A stretch of DNA of 64,000 nt from Salisediminibacterium beveridgei (GTDB lineage: Bacteria > Bacillota > Bacilli > Bacillales > Salisediminibacteriaceae): the NCBI RefSeq assembly GCF_001721685.1, contig NZ_CP012502.1, positions 2,356,001 through 2,420,000 of the forward strand, written 5' to 3'. The notes beneath the pieces are model-generated. The model worked only from the letters and a program-made list of their open reading frames with translations, was not told the DNA's origin and did not search any database. Both the position numbers and the translations under genes were made by a program. Shown here one piece after another: positions 9,538-18,718 of this stretch (position 1 is its first letter; each line of letters opens with the position of its first letter).

Positions 9538-9538
9538 A

Positions 9539-10489
9539 TTATCGAGTCCTTTCGTTTTGCATAAATAAGTTTCTGACGCCATGAATCCCGTTCACTTCTC
9601 CAGGAAAATGGAAAGGATTTATTTTACCTTTTGCAATCATTCTGTATGCAAAAGGAATCTTCCTTCCAACTGTGCTTACGAAACCATCCGTTCGAATCGG
9701 AAGCAGCATTTCATTCAGTCTTCCTTTATTTCGTACATCATTATAAAAGGCAAATGCATGGCGTGCCCCTTGATTATGCTTCTTCCCTTCTTGAATCGAC
9801 TGTTGTCGAAGATACGCGATTTCATCCGTCAGAGGGATTGCCTTCGGGCATTTCGTTACACACTCCATGCAGTGCAGGCATTTCCAGATATCCTGGTCCG
9901 CAATGCTTCTTGCTCGCTCCGTGGTATCAGAGTCTCTTGACTCCACAAGGAAACGGTAAGCTTTATTGAAGATAAATGGATCCGGAAAAGAGCCGTCATT
10001 CACGTCCAATTGATTACATTCTGAACTGCATGAACCACATAAGATGCAATCCGTCGGTTTGGCAATTTTGTTTGCATCTTCTTTACTTTGCACGGATCCA
10101 TCTTGCTTCGTAACATATGATTTTGGCTTCAACCAGGGATCGACGTGCATTAATTTCTCAACTTTCGGTTCCCAGTCAATGACCAGGTCCCGGATTACTT
10201 CGAAATTCCCAAGAGGTTCAATGGACAACTTCATGGAAGAGAAGGTATTGATTAAATCATCGATCTTTGTTTTACAGACGAGAAATGCATGACCGTTCAC
10301 CTTCACTGCACAACTCCCACATATGGCGTGACGGCATGCAGAGGTGAAATTCAAAGAGGGGTCGATCTCATCTTTGATGGTCGTCAATGCCCATAAGAGT
10401 GTTTTTCCTTCTTCATAGGGAAGAACGTAATGCTGAACCCACTGTTCACTTCCATTATTTCGTTTGATTTGGAGAGTTAATTTTTTCAT
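9539..10489 (-). CDS. sdhB: Succinate dehydrogenase/fumarate reductase iron-sulfur subunit
   Basis: A 316-residue FeS subunit, longer than the usual 230-250. The plant-type [2Fe-2S] cysteines are C52, C57, C60 and C72. Two further cysteine clusters (CILCGSCSSEC near 150, CLHCMECVTKC near 200) hold the other centres. The extra roughly 70 C-terminal residues are typical of SdhB proteins that pair with an HdrB-like SdhE. It starts immediately after the sdhA stop and is translated in the same operon. It carries electrons between the flavin of SdhA and the CCG subunit. Confidence 0.9.
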   Translation of the reverse strand: MKKLTLQIKRNNGSEQWVQHYVLPYEEGKTLLWALTTIKDEIDPSLNFTSACRHAICGSCAVKVNGHAFLVCKTKIDDLINTFSSMKLSIEPLGNFEVIRDLVIDWEPKVEKLMHVDPWLKPKSYVTKQDGSVQSKEDANKIAKPTDCILCGSCSSECNQLDVNDGSFPDPFIFNKAYRFLVESRDSDTTERARSIADQDIWKCLHCMECVTKCPKAIPLTDEIAYLRQQSIQEGKKHNQGARHAFAFYNDVRNKGRLNEMLLPIRTDGFVSTVGRKIPFAYRMIAKGKINPFHFPGEVNGIHGVRNLFMQNERTR

Positions 10490-12202
10490 TTAGTAAACCC
10501 TCGCTTCCGGTTGATAAGATGTGATTTTGACATCCAAGTAGGATAACTTGTATTCATTCCCGTGCTTGCGAATGAGCGTGTGTTTCAGGAATTGGTCATC
10601 TCTACGGTCAGGGAAATCATAGCGGGAATGAGAACCTCTGCTTTCTTCCCGGGCCAGCGCACCCATAACCACACCTTTCGCCAATGTTAATAGATTCCCA
10701 AGTTCTGCATAATGCACAAATGCCATATTATGTTTTTTTGAATCGTCATCAATGGAAACAAATTCGTATTCCTGAATGAGTTGATCAATTTCCAATTCTG
10801 CTTTCAACATTTTCTCTCTTGTTCTGAATATTCCAACGTTCTCCCACATCGTCTTTGCCATGCGATCCCGGATATCAACTGCGGGGATTCCCGTATTTCG
10901 CTTTCGTATGTCGTTAAACATGGTCTCCCATTTCTCTCTTTCGTTCCGAACCGATTCTTCGTTACCCAATGTGCGTGTCTGTGCAGTTTTTCTGGCACCT
11001 ATCCCTGCATATTTACCAAAAAGAACCACATCAGCAACGGAGTTCCCACCTAAACGATTGGCACCGTGCAATGACACACAGCTACATTCACCTGCTGCAT
11101 GAATGCCGTGAATGTCTGTTGCGAGTGTCTCCGGGTTGCTCACATGAATGCCACCCATTGTATAATGGCAACTCGCACGGATCGGAACCGGTTCTTTGAG
11201 CAGATCCACGTCCTCGAAATCCATCGCCAATTCTCTAACCTGTGGTAATCTCTCCATAATCTTCTCCTCACCTAAGTGACGGAGATCCATCAATACATAA
11301 GCATCAATTCCTTGTCCAAATCCGTTTCCAGCTTCGATTTCCATTTCAATTGAGCGGGAAACCAAATCCCTCGGTGCCAATTCCATCTTGTCCGGTGCAT
11401 ATTTAGACATGAAACGCTCACCATGCTTATTGATGAGATACCCACCTTCTCCACGACAAGCTTCAGACAGAAGAATGCCTGTTGAGGCAAGGCCAGTGGG
11501 ATGAAATTGGATAAACTCTGGATCTTTGAGTGGAATACCTGCATGAAAGCATGCGGCGGTACCGTCCCCCGTCATATTGAAGGCATTCGTCGTTCGATTC
11601 CAATAGATTCTGCCGAAGCCTCCTGTGGCAACTACAACCGCTTTAGCTTGTATACCCACCATCTCTCCAGAACGTATATCCATGGCCACCAGACCGTCGA
11701 CTGATTGTTCAGTAACGACGAGGGAACAGAGAAACGAATCATTCAGAAAATCAACACCCTTTTTCAGGCATTGCTCGTACAAGGAATGGAGGATGACATG
11801 ACCGGTCTTATCCGCAGAAAAACAAGTCCGCGGTGAGGACGCTCCTCCAAAAGGTCTTTGGGCTACATGCCCTTTTTCATCTCTTGAGAAAGGAACTCCG
11901 TAATAGTCCAGTTCATGAATAACATCCGGCATTTTTTCCGTGAAGAAAGCAACGGCATCTTGATCTGCCAGGAAGTCACTGCCTTTTACTGTATCTTTAA
12001 AATGTTTCTCAGGAGAATCTGTTGGATCAAGATGCCCCATCGCAGCATTGATTCCCCCCTGAGCTGCTCCGGTATGTGACCTTGTCGGGAAAATTTTCGA
12101 CAGACAAGCAACTTTTAGCTCTTTATCTTCACAGGCATTCAAAGCAGCCATCATTCCTGCTCCACCTGCACCAATGACTACCACATCATATGATAAAATC
12201 AA
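10490..12202 (-). CDS. sdhA: Succinate dehydrogenase/fumarate reductase flavoprotein subunit
   Basis: A 570-residue flavoprotein with the Rossmann motif VIGAGGAGMMAA and RSHTGAAQGG, whose His43 is the expected covalent FAD attachment. The substrate region HPTG and the EACRGEGG motif are also present. There is no Tat signal, so the enzyme faces the cytoplasm, unlike the periplasmic MfrA of Campylobacterota. Sharing an operon with a dicarboxylate carrier and fumarase suggests the physiological direction is fumarate reduction during anaerobic growth. Sequence alone does not separate FrdA from SdhA. Confidence 0.9.
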   Translation of the reverse strand: MILSYDVVVIGAGGAGMMAALNACEDKELKVACLSKIFPTRSHTGAAQGGINAAMGHLDPTDSPEKHFKDTVKGSDFLADQDAVAFFTEKMPDVIHELDYYGVPFSRDEKGHVAQRPFGGASSPRTCFSADKTGHVILHSLYEQCLKKGVDFLNDSFLCSLVVTEQSVDGLVAMDIRSGEMVGIQAKAVVVATGGFGRIYWNRTTNAFNMTGDGTAACFHAGIPLKDPEFIQFHPTGLASTGILLSEACRGEGGYLINKHGERFMSKYAPDKMELAPRDLVSRSIEMEIEAGNGFGQGIDAYVLMDLRHLGEEKIMERLPQVRELAMDFEDVDLLKEPVPIRASCHYTMGGIHVSNPETLATDIHGIHAAGECSCVSLHGANRLGGNSVADVVLFGKYAGIGARKTAQTRTLGNEESVRNEREKWETMFNDIRKRNTGIPAVDIRDRMAKTMWENVGIFRTREKMLKAELEIDQLIQEYEFVSIDDDSKKHNMAFVHYAELGNLLTLAKGVVMGALAREESRGSHSRYDFPDRRDDQFLKHTLIRKHGNEYKLSYLDVKITSYQPEARVY

Positions 12203-12218
12203 TTCAATCCCACCTTTT

Positions 12219-12776
12219 TCAAACCGTTTTATATTGCTTTACTCCATCTTCATATAAATTGTTACCTTTGGAATCGATGGCTACCACACAAGGATAATCA
12301 ACCACTTCCATTTTTCTTATAGCTTCAGGTCCAAGATCTTCATATGCAACGATCTCAACTTCCGTAATGGAATCCGAAATCAGTGCTGCAGCTCCACCTA
12401 CTGCCGCGAAGTAAATCCCGTTATGCTTCTTCATGGCATCGATCACCGTCTCGCTTCTCGGACCTTTTCCAATCATCCCTTTTAGCCCGTGTTCCAGAAG
12501 TGCAGGTGAGTAGGCATCCATTCTCCCGCTGGTGGTTGGACCACATGAACCAATAATTTTGCCTGGTTTGGCGGGTGTGGGTCCTGCATAATAGATCACT
12601 TGATCTTTGACATCAAAAGGGAGTTTTTCTCCATTTTCCATTGCTTCAATCATTTTCTTATGGGCTGCATCCCTTGCCGTGTAAATAGTTCCGGTAATCG
12701 TCACCAAATCACCTGCTTTAAGTTCAGCCACCTGTTTCTCATCTAATGGAATGGTAATTTGTTTTGCCTCTGCCAT
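12219..12776 (-). CDS. Class I fumarate hydratase, beta (C-terminal) subunit
   Basis: A 185-residue protein of the fumarase/tartrate dehydratase beta family, with YYAGPTPAKPG and SCGPTTSGRMDAY, the dicarboxylate-binding loop. With the alpha subunit encoded immediately upstream it forms the oxygen-sensitive [4Fe-4S] dehydratase that interconverts malate and fumarate. The last part, VDYPCVVAIDSKGN, is standard for the family. L-tartrate dehydratase is the main alternative; the adjacent fumarate reductase favours fumarase. Confidence 0.88.
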   Translation of the reverse strand: MAEAKQITIPLDEKQVAELKAGDLVTITGTIYTARDAAHKKMIEAMENGEKLPFDVKDQVIYYAGPTPAKPGKIIGSCGPTTSGRMDAYSPALLEHGLKGMIGKGPRSETVIDAMKKHNGIYFAAVGGAAALISDSITEVEIVAYEDLGPEAIRKMEVVDYPCVVAIDSKGNNLYEDGVKQYKTV

Positions 12777-12792
12777 TTGAATCCCTCCTCGT

Positions 12793-13638
12793 TTACAAAA
12801 TCACTTCTTTATGTCTTGCTGCATGACAGTTCAAGGTCACACATACTGGTAGCATGGCGATGTGGGTTGGAGCGGTTTCAATATGAACGGCCAAAGCAGT
12901 CACTTTACCGCCAAACCCTTGAGGTCCGATACCAAGTTTATTGATTCTCTCTAGTAACTGATCTTCCAAATCTGAATATTCTGGAGTCATATGGTGCGAA
13001 CCGGCATGCCTGGCCAATGCTTTCTTTGCGAGAAGTGTGCACTGATCCATGGTTCCGCCTATTCCCACACCGACAATAACCGGTGGACATGGATTTCCTC
13101 CTGCGTTGGTCAGTGTATTGACAATGAAATCAGCTACTCCGTCCAACCCCTCTGATGGTTTGCACATTTTGACGGCTCCCATGTTTTCACTACCTGCTCC
13201 CTTAGGAAGAATCTGAATCTTCAACTCGTCACCTTCCACGACCTCCGTATGAATCACAGCAGGTGTGTTATCTCCTGTGTTGACTCTATGGATCAAAGGG
13301 TCCCCAACAACTGATTTACGTAAATATCCCTCTTTGTATCCTTGTCTGACTCCTTCATTTATGGCATCAATTAATGAACCATCTGAAATATGCACTTCCT
13401 GACCAAGTGTCACCAAAATCACCGTAATACCCGTGTCCTGGCACATAGGCACTTGATCTTCTCTGGCCAACTTGATATTCGAGAGAATCTTTTCCAAACT
13501 GTATTTTCCGAAGTCTGATACTTCATCTTTGTATGCTTTTTCAATGAGTTGCTCAACATCCTCCGGCAAATCATAGGCTGCCTGAATGCATAAATTTCTG
13601 ACATGTTCCGTAATTGTTTTCGTCTGAATTGTTTTCAT
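12793..13638 (-). CDS. Class I fumarate hydratase, alpha (N-terminal, FeS) subunit
   Basis: A 281-residue alpha subunit. Cluster cysteines are in PMCQDTG near residue 68, MCKPSEG near 160 and GGTMDQC near 205, the family pattern for a [4Fe-4S] cluster with one open iron. It makes fumarate from malate for the downstream reductase. It lies 16 bp upstream of the beta subunit behind a good ribosome site. Splitting the enzyme into two genes is common in anaerobes, whereas aerobic Bacillus usually relies on class II FumC. Confidence 0.88.
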   Translation of the reverse strand: MKTIQTKTITEHVRNLCIQAAYDLPEDVEQLIEKAYKDEVSDFGKYSLEKILSNIKLAREDQVPMCQDTGITVILVTLGQEVHISDGSLIDAINEGVRQGYKEGYLRKSVVGDPLIHRVNTGDNTPAVIHTEVVEGDELKIQILPKGAGSENMGAVKMCKPSEGLDGVADFIVNTLTNAGGNPCPPVIVGVGIGGTMDQCTLLAKKALARHAGSHHMTPEYSDLEDQLLERINKLGIGPQGFGGKVTALAVHIETAPTHIAMLPVCVTLNCHAARHKEVIL

Positions 13639-13654
13639 ATTAACCTCTCCTCTT

Positions 13655-15121
13655 TTACCAAAGTCCTAATATTTTCCACCAAACGCCTCCGACACCAAGC
13701 CAAATGACAATGTGGACGATGGAGAGTACCAATCCAATTCCCCACCACTTATTCTGTGTGACATAACCTGAACCGAAGAAGACTGGAGCTGGTCCGCAAC
13801 TATAGTGCGTCAAACATCCGAACAGATTACTGAAGAATGCCAAAATCAATGCGGAGACTACCGGAGGTGCTCCTGAAGCCACCAGAACAGCTAAAAATGC
13901 CGCATACATGGCACTGACATGCGCTGTGTTACTTGCAAAGAAGTAATGTGAATAGAAGTAAACAATAGACAAAATGATTAAGGCCCACATCCAGTTCACA
14001 CCAGTGATGGAGTTGCCCATCAGTTCACTGAACCATGGGATCATTCCCAGTTCATTGAGAAATGAAGCTAGCATGACCAATACAGCAAACCAGATTAATG
14101 TATCCCAGGCTCCTTCCTCTTTTTTGATGTCATTCCAACTCAAAACCTGGCTAAGGAGTAAAATCGATAAACCTATAAATGCCGTAAGCGTGGCACTGAT
14201 GCCGAACTGATCGCCGAAAATCCATAAGCCTAAAATCAGAAAGAAAACCGCAATCATCGACCACTCTGCTTTTTTCAGTGGACCCATGGCTTTTAATTTC
14301 TCCTCCGCAAACGTTGCTGCTGCCGGTGTTTCTTTAATTTCCGGCGGGTTTAACTTGAATACAATCATCGGGATTAAGATCAGGCTTAACATTCCTGGAA
14401 CAAAAGCAGCGACTGCCCATCCTGTCCACGTGATGGTCTCCCCTGTTACATCATAAGCAATGGAAACTGCCAACGGATTTGCAGCCATTGCTGTCAAGAA
14501 CATGGCAGATGTGACCATGTCTCCCTGAAAGGTCACCTTGGTCAAATAGCTTCCAATTTTGCTCTCTGTCCCATCGCCAACACGGGAACCATAACTTTCT
14601 GATAAAGATTTAACAATCGGAAACAGGATTCCACCTGATCGGGCAGTATTCGATGGCATTGCCGGAGATAATAACAAATCGCTGGCAATCAATGAATAAG
14701 AAAGTCCAAGTGTTTTCTTTCCAAATCGTTTCACAAATAGATAGGCAACCCGTGAACCCAATCCCGTCTTAATGAATCCTCGGGAAATAAAAAATGCAAT
14801 CACAATCAGCCAAATCGTTGTGTTTTGAAATCCTGATAATGATTCTCCCAATGTGAGCGTCTGTGTTAACACCGTCATGGTCAGTGACAGGATTGCAATA
14901 CTGCCCATTGGCAGTGGCTTCATGATCAACCCCGCAATCGTCGCCACAAAGATAGCAAACAGTCGCCATGCTTCTGGTTCAAGTCCTTGTGGTACAGGAA
15001 GAAACCAGATCACACCCCCAATCAAAAACGTAAGCAGCAGTCTCTTCCAATCTACTTCGCTTTTCGTCTTTTCTGATTTCAACTCTTGTTGTTCTTGAAT
15101 CTTTCTTTCTGGTAAGGCCAT
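13655..15121 (-). CDS. DASS-family dicarboxylate (malate/fumarate/succinate) carrier, CitT/TtdT-like
   Basis: A 488-residue integral membrane protein with about 12-14 hydrophobic segments. The signature regions PSNTARSGGI near residue 155 and CLTHYSCGPAPVFF near 435 mark the divalent anion:sodium symporter/antiporter branch that includes CitT, TtdT and plant DiT1. It would bring in malate, fumarate, citrate or tartrate, possibly in exchange for succinate made by the adjacent reductase. It is the first gene of the module, read from a promoter at about 15150-15250 that holds a tandem operator, and lies just downstream of its two-component system. Confidence 0.88.
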   Translation of the reverse strand: MALPERKIQEQQELKSEKTKSEVDWKRLLLTFLIGGVIWFLPVPQGLEPEAWRLFAIFVATIAGLIMKPLPMGSIAILSLTMTVLTQTLTLGESLSGFQNTTIWLIVIAFFISRGFIKTGLGSRVAYLFVKRFGKKTLGLSYSLIASDLLLSPAMPSNTARSGGILFPIVKSLSESYGSRVGDGTESKIGSYLTKVTFQGDMVTSAMFLTAMAANPLAVSIAYDVTGETITWTGWAVAAFVPGMLSLILIPMIVFKLNPPEIKETPAAATFAEEKLKAMGPLKKAEWSMIAVFFLILGLWIFGDQFGISATLTAFIGLSILLLSQVLSWNDIKKEEGAWDTLIWFAVLVMLASFLNELGMIPWFSELMGNSITGVNWMWALIILSIVYFYSHYFFASNTAHVSAMYAAFLAVLVASGAPPVVSALILAFFSNLFGCLTHYSCGPAPVFFGSGYVTQNKWWGIGLVLSIVHIVIWLGVGGVWWKILGLW

Positions 15122-15207
15122 TCTTTACCCTCCTCTTTGTGTTTTATTTCACATAATCAATCGATTGCTTACACCATAAGAATATGAGAAATCTCTTGAA
15201 ACGAATA

Positions 15208-15243
15208 CATTCAGTAAGTAACGAAACCATTATGTAAGTAATG
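15208..15243 (-). promoter_or_regulatory. Tandem direct repeat, probable response-regulator operator of the dicarboxylate operon
   Basis: Two 16-bp copies, CATTCAGTAAGTAACG (15208-15223) and CATTATGTAAGTAATG (15228-15243), start exactly 20 bp apart, two DNA turns. They lie upstream of a poor -35 and a TATTCT-type -10 for the DASS gene. That layout fits cooperative binding of an activator dimer pair on one face, most simply the adjacent CitB/DcuR-type regulator. Confidence 0.65.
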
Positions 15244-15278
15244 AAAGCGCGTGTAGGGATCGTACTTCTTAGAACACA

Positions 15279-15312
15279 AAAAATCCCTCTTCAAAAGAAG
15301 AAGGATTCATCA
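15279..15312 (-). terminator. Terminator after the response regulator gene
   Basis: On the minus strand AATCCTTCTTC and GAAGAGGGATT pair around TTTT and are followed by TTTTTTG. It separates the regulatory genes from the dicarboxylate operon, so the carrier operon needs its own promoter. Confidence 0.8.
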
Positions 15313-15345
15313 GGAAAGGCCGCTCTAACAGTTGCTTCCTTGCAC

Positions 15346-16056
15346 TTATATTAATTTTTTGACTCGTTCACGATTGATGACTTTGAATGTGGATACAGGT
15401 CTGCCCACTTTGTGATAGTTCATTGATTCTGAAATCACATGCATGTCAACCAGATAATTTAAATACTTCCTGACAGAAACTCTCGACAAACCAATGATTT
15501 CAGCAAATTCCTCTGTTGTGAAAGCTTGTTCCTCCTGAAGCAGGAGGCTCTCAGCAATTCGTTTCATCGTTACTTCTGTAAGTCCTTTAGGGAAATCTGA
15601 ATTGGATTGTTCCGACGCAATGCTCGTTTTAGATTTAAACTGTCTGTCCACTTCATCTTGCTTCCATTGGTGGATACTTAAGATCTCTTTCCTGGTTTCA
15701 TAATACGTGATCAGTGCTTCTTTGAACCGGTCAAATTCAAAGGGTTTAATCAAATAATCAACAGCGCCTAACCGGATCCCTTTTTGAATGCTCTCTCTGT
15801 CATGAGAAGCCGTAATGATTATCACATCGCATTCAGAGTTCGTTGAACGTATTTTTTTTAAGAGGTCCCAGCCGTTCATGCCTGGCATATGGATATCGAG
15901 TAAGACTAAATCAATGGTTTCAGAGTTGAGTACTTCCTCCGCTTCATAAGCCTGACTGCAGATTCCTCTCAATTCAAACCCGGAAATTTTCTGAAGAAAA
16001 CGCTTATTAAACTCCGAAACCATTGGGTCATCTTCAACGATTAGTGTACGAATCAT
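15346..16056 (-). CDS. CitB/DcuR-family response regulator
   Basis: A 236-residue regulator. The receiver domain has the acidic pocket E8-D9-D10, phosphoacceptor D54 (VLLDIHMPG) and the lysine in YLIKPF. The C-terminal third is a winged helix of the CitB/DcuR/MalR type (FAEIIGLSRVSVRKYLNYL). These regulators activate citrate or C4-dicarboxylate transport genes when phosphorylated by the partner kinase. The gene overlaps the kinase gene by 23 bp and reads towards the DASS-fumarase-reductase operon, its likely target. Confidence 0.92.
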   Translation of the reverse strand: MIRTLIVEDDPMVSEFNKRFLQKISGFELRGICSQAYEAEEVLNSETIDLVLLDIHMPGMNGWDLLKKIRSTNSECDVIIITASHDRESIQKGIRLGAVDYLIKPFEFDRFKEALITYYETRKEILSIHQWKQDEVDRQFKSKTSIASEQSNSDFPKGLTEVTMKRIAESLLLQEEQAFTTEEFAEIIGLSRVSVRKYLNYLVDMHVISESMNYHKVGRPVSTFKVINRERVKKLI

Positions 16057-17638
16057 GCTGATCCTCCTTCACTACATAAGGTATTTTGACATAAAAAGAC
16101 GTACCTTCTTCGCTGGACCTGATCGAGATCGTCCCGTCCATCGATTGAATGTTACTGTTCACAATCGGCAAGCCAAACCCTCTATGTTCTCCTTTGGTCG
16201 TTATACCTCTTTCAAGAACCCGGTTATGGATTTCATCGGGTATACCCGTTCCATTATCGGATACAACGATCTCCATTTCAAAATGCTCATAAACTAGTTC
16301 CACATAAATTTCATCCGAATTGGCTTCAATGGCATTATCCACTAAATTCCCGATGATACTCACTAGTTTATGTGCGATTTCAGGGGTTTTTGACTCTGGT
16401 ACATAGGTTTCATCGGACAGGATCATTTTCACACCGTTCTCGCGAGCATAACTGAGTTTACCTGTTAGAACTGCAGCAATTACCGGGTCATATATTTTCT
16501 TTTTAATGAATTCAAGTTCCTGATCGTGATCAGTGATCTCTTTTTTCATGTAGTGTTTCAATTCATCGTAACTTTCGAGGTGCAACATTGCCATGATGAC
16601 TTGCAGTTTATTCTTGAATTCATGGCTCTTTGCCCTCAGCGCTTCCGCGTAAGTTTTTACTCCCGTCAGTTCCTCAGCCAACCGCTGCACTTCCGTCTTG
16701 TCACGAAATGTTGCAACGGCTCCAATAATCTCACCTTTCACCATGATCGGTACCCGATTAACCAGTATGGATACTTCCGGAAATGAAAATTCTTCATCCA
16801 GCTCACGTTTGCCTGAGTGAAGCACCGTTTTCAATCTTGACCTTGGTAAGACTTTTTCAATATCCTCACCGACTGGATTATCTTTAAAGCCTGTCTTCTT
16901 TAGCAATGTATATGCTTCACTGTTTACAAGACTGACTGTTCCATCTTTATTAATGGCAATAATGCCTTCCTTCACAGACTGAATCAGCGAATTTCTTTCA
17001 CCTAATATTTTAGCGATTTCATCAGGTTCCAGTCCAAACATAATTCTTTTAATTTTTCTGCCTAGTATATAGGCTCCGATAATCCCAGCCAGCAGACCAA
17101 TCAAAAGCCCGGTAATAATGATAATATGGCCGATTCGCACCTCTCGTTCGACTTCATCAAGTAGTATCCCCACTGCTACTGCGCCTACTTGAGTTTCATC
17201 ATAGAATATGGGACTGAATGAGCGGAGAGAAAAGCCCAGTGAACCTTCCCCAATAGAGACATAATTTTCACCTTGCAACACCGCCTCTTCATCATTTCCT
17301 TGAAATGTTTCGCCAACAAGTGAGGGATTAGGGTGTGATTGTCGGAGTCGATCCATATCCAGTACAACGACAAAGTCTACCCCGGTTTCTTTCCTGATGA
17401 CTTCTGCATAGGCTTGAATCTTGTTATCTTCATTTCTGGTTGCTAATTCTCTACTGATCAATTCAGACAAAGAGACAACATCGGCAATATTATTGGCCCG
17501 CAGTTCAATCTGGTCATAGGTCCGTTGTTCAATAAACTGACTAATTAAAAAGCCAGTTAATAGAAGGGACCCAATCAAGACGCAACATATCAAAACGGTT
17601 ATTCTAGATATCAAATTTAAGTTCTCAAGCCACTTCAT
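16034..17638 (-). CDS. CitA/DcuS-family sensor histidine kinase
   Basis: A 534-residue membrane kinase. TM1 is at about residues 13-34 and TM2 at 172-193. The extracytoplasmic PAS-like sensor between them ends in SLRSFSPIF, the region that binds citrate or C4-dicarboxylates in CitA and DcuS. A cytoplasmic PAS domain spans about 215-315. The Spo0B-like dimerisation helix carries the phospho-histidine H339 (KSHEFKNKLQ), and a HATPase domain follows. It would detect external dicarboxylate and phosphorylate the overlapping response regulator. Confidence 0.92.
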   Translation of the reverse strand: MKWLENLNLISRITVLICCVLIGSLLLTGFLISQFIEQRTYDQIELRANNIADVVSLSELISRELATRNEDNKIQAYAEVIRKETGVDFVVVLDMDRLRQSHPNPSLVGETFQGNDEEAVLQGENYVSIGEGSLGFSLRSFSPIFYDETQVGAVAVGILLDEVEREVRIGHIIIITGLLIGLLAGIIGAYILGRKIKRIMFGLEPDEIAKILGERNSLIQSVKEGIIAINKDGTVSLVNSEAYTLLKKTGFKDNPVGEDIEKVLPRSRLKTVLHSGKRELDEEFSFPEVSILVNRVPIMVKGEIIGAVATFRDKTEVQRLAEELTGVKTYAEALRAKSHEFKNKLQVIMAMLHLESYDELKHYMKKEITDHDQELEFIKKKIYDPVIAAVLTGKLSYARENGVKMILSDETYVPESKTPEIAHKLVSIIGNLVDNAIEANSDEIYVELVYEHFEMEIVVSDNGTGIPDEIHNRVLERGITTKGEHRGFGLPIVNSNIQSMDGTISIRSSEEGTSFYVKIPYVVKEDQHDSYTNR

Positions 17639-17775
17639 AGCTATCCTCTCAATTCTGTGATTCTTTACCGTGCAAGGGTTCTTCGATTTCTTTATTTTAC
17701 GTAAAGCTCGTTCACGATGATATAGTTATCACAAAATCGTGCGATATAATTGTATCGCTCATGACTCGACCATAT

Positions 17776-17826
17776 AAAAACCCTCCCGGCACCGAATTTT
17801 TACGGTTGCCGGGAGGGTTTTGTTTT
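17776..17826 (-). terminator. Terminator after dmsC (right copy of a duplicated segment)
   Basis: On the minus strand AAACCCTCCCGGCAACCG and its partner CGGTGCCGGGAGGGTTTT form a long stem with a T-tract. It is homologous to the hairpin at 8187-8237; both sit directly behind a dmsC end. Confidence 0.85.
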
Positions 17827-17832
17827 GGTCGA

Positions 17833-18705
17833 TTATCCGATATTCATCGGAATGCCGGACAGGTAGAACAGATACCGACCGGCGAATTCACCGACCAGGA
17901 TGAATCCGACGGCGACATAGATGAACGCCGGAATCTTCGTTGCCACTTGTTCACGGGCTTTGTAGAAGCTGACAACTATGAGCGCACCACCGACGATGGT
18001 CAAGAGCCAGCGAGACACCATGAGCCAGACGTTGCCATCAAAGAGCACAGCCAGGCTCGACTGGGCTGCCGGTCCGCCGCCGGCAAGTCCTGTCAGGTAC
18101 ACCGGCACCATCACGAGCTGCACGACAATCGCCGCCGCTGCTGCGAATGCGGCTTTTTTCATAAACAGAACGTAAGGCTCTTTTGCCATGGACGGCCGGT
18201 CAAAGAGTGCCACCATCATGCCGTAGCCGATAGCCCCGAACACGATCATCGTGCCGAAGAATCCCACGTACGTGTTCAGATGGGTCCAGGCCGGAATGAT
18301 CGTCGTGGCATACACACTTGCCATGGTGAACACCGCTCCTGCCCCAACGACACCCGTCACGATGGATACGATGCCCAGAGGCTTATTGATGCGCTCCATC
18401 AGATACGTGAGAACGAGCATACCAAGGAACAAACCGGCAAAGAGAATCTCACGGGACAGCCATGAGCTGCCGAGGTTCATCACAGTGTAAATCGCGTTGG
18501 AAACAGATCCTAAGTGGAACATGGACAGGATGATCGCGACTCCCATGATCCCGATCAGGGAAACGAGGCCTTTTGAGACCCATTTCATGTCTGTCATTCC
18601 TCTTGTTTTCAATTGATACCTGGCGATCATCATAAAGATGAAGGTTCCTGCTGCGAATTGCCCCAGCAAGGTGAAAAAGATTAATGGCCATTCTTGAGCA
18701 AACAT
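17833..18705 (-). CDS. dmsC: DMSO reductase-type anchor subunit DmsC
   Basis: A 290-residue membrane protein with about eight hydrophobic helices, opening WPLIFFTLLGQFAAGTF as in DmsC. It anchors the catalytic DmsAB dimer and takes electrons from menaquinol. The ATG follows AGGAGGGGATG and lies 13 bp after dmsB. A degraded homologous copy of its 3' end, with the terminator, lies at 8187-8384. The carboxy end is MNIG-stop. Confidence 0.9.
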   Translation of the reverse strand: MFAQEWPLIFFTLLGQFAAGTFIFMMIARYQLKTRGMTDMKWVSKGLVSLIGIMGVAIILSMFHLGSVSNAIYTVMNLGSSWLSREILFAGLFLGMLVLTYLMERINKPLGIVSIVTGVVGAGAVFTMASVYATTIIPAWTHLNTYVGFFGTMIVFGAIGYGMMVALFDRPSMAKEPYVLFMKKAAFAAAAAIVVQLVMVPVYLTGLAGGGPAAQSSLAVLFDGNVWLMVSRWLLTIVGGALIVVSFYKAREQVATKIPAFIYVAVGFILVGEFAGRYLFYLSGIPMNIG

Positions 18706-18718
18706 TGGTCATCCCCTC

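Noticed and set aside
17761..18465. Plus-strand open frame of about 234 codons across dmsC
   Set aside because: It lies wholly opposite the dmsC gene, which has a clear ribosome site and family features.
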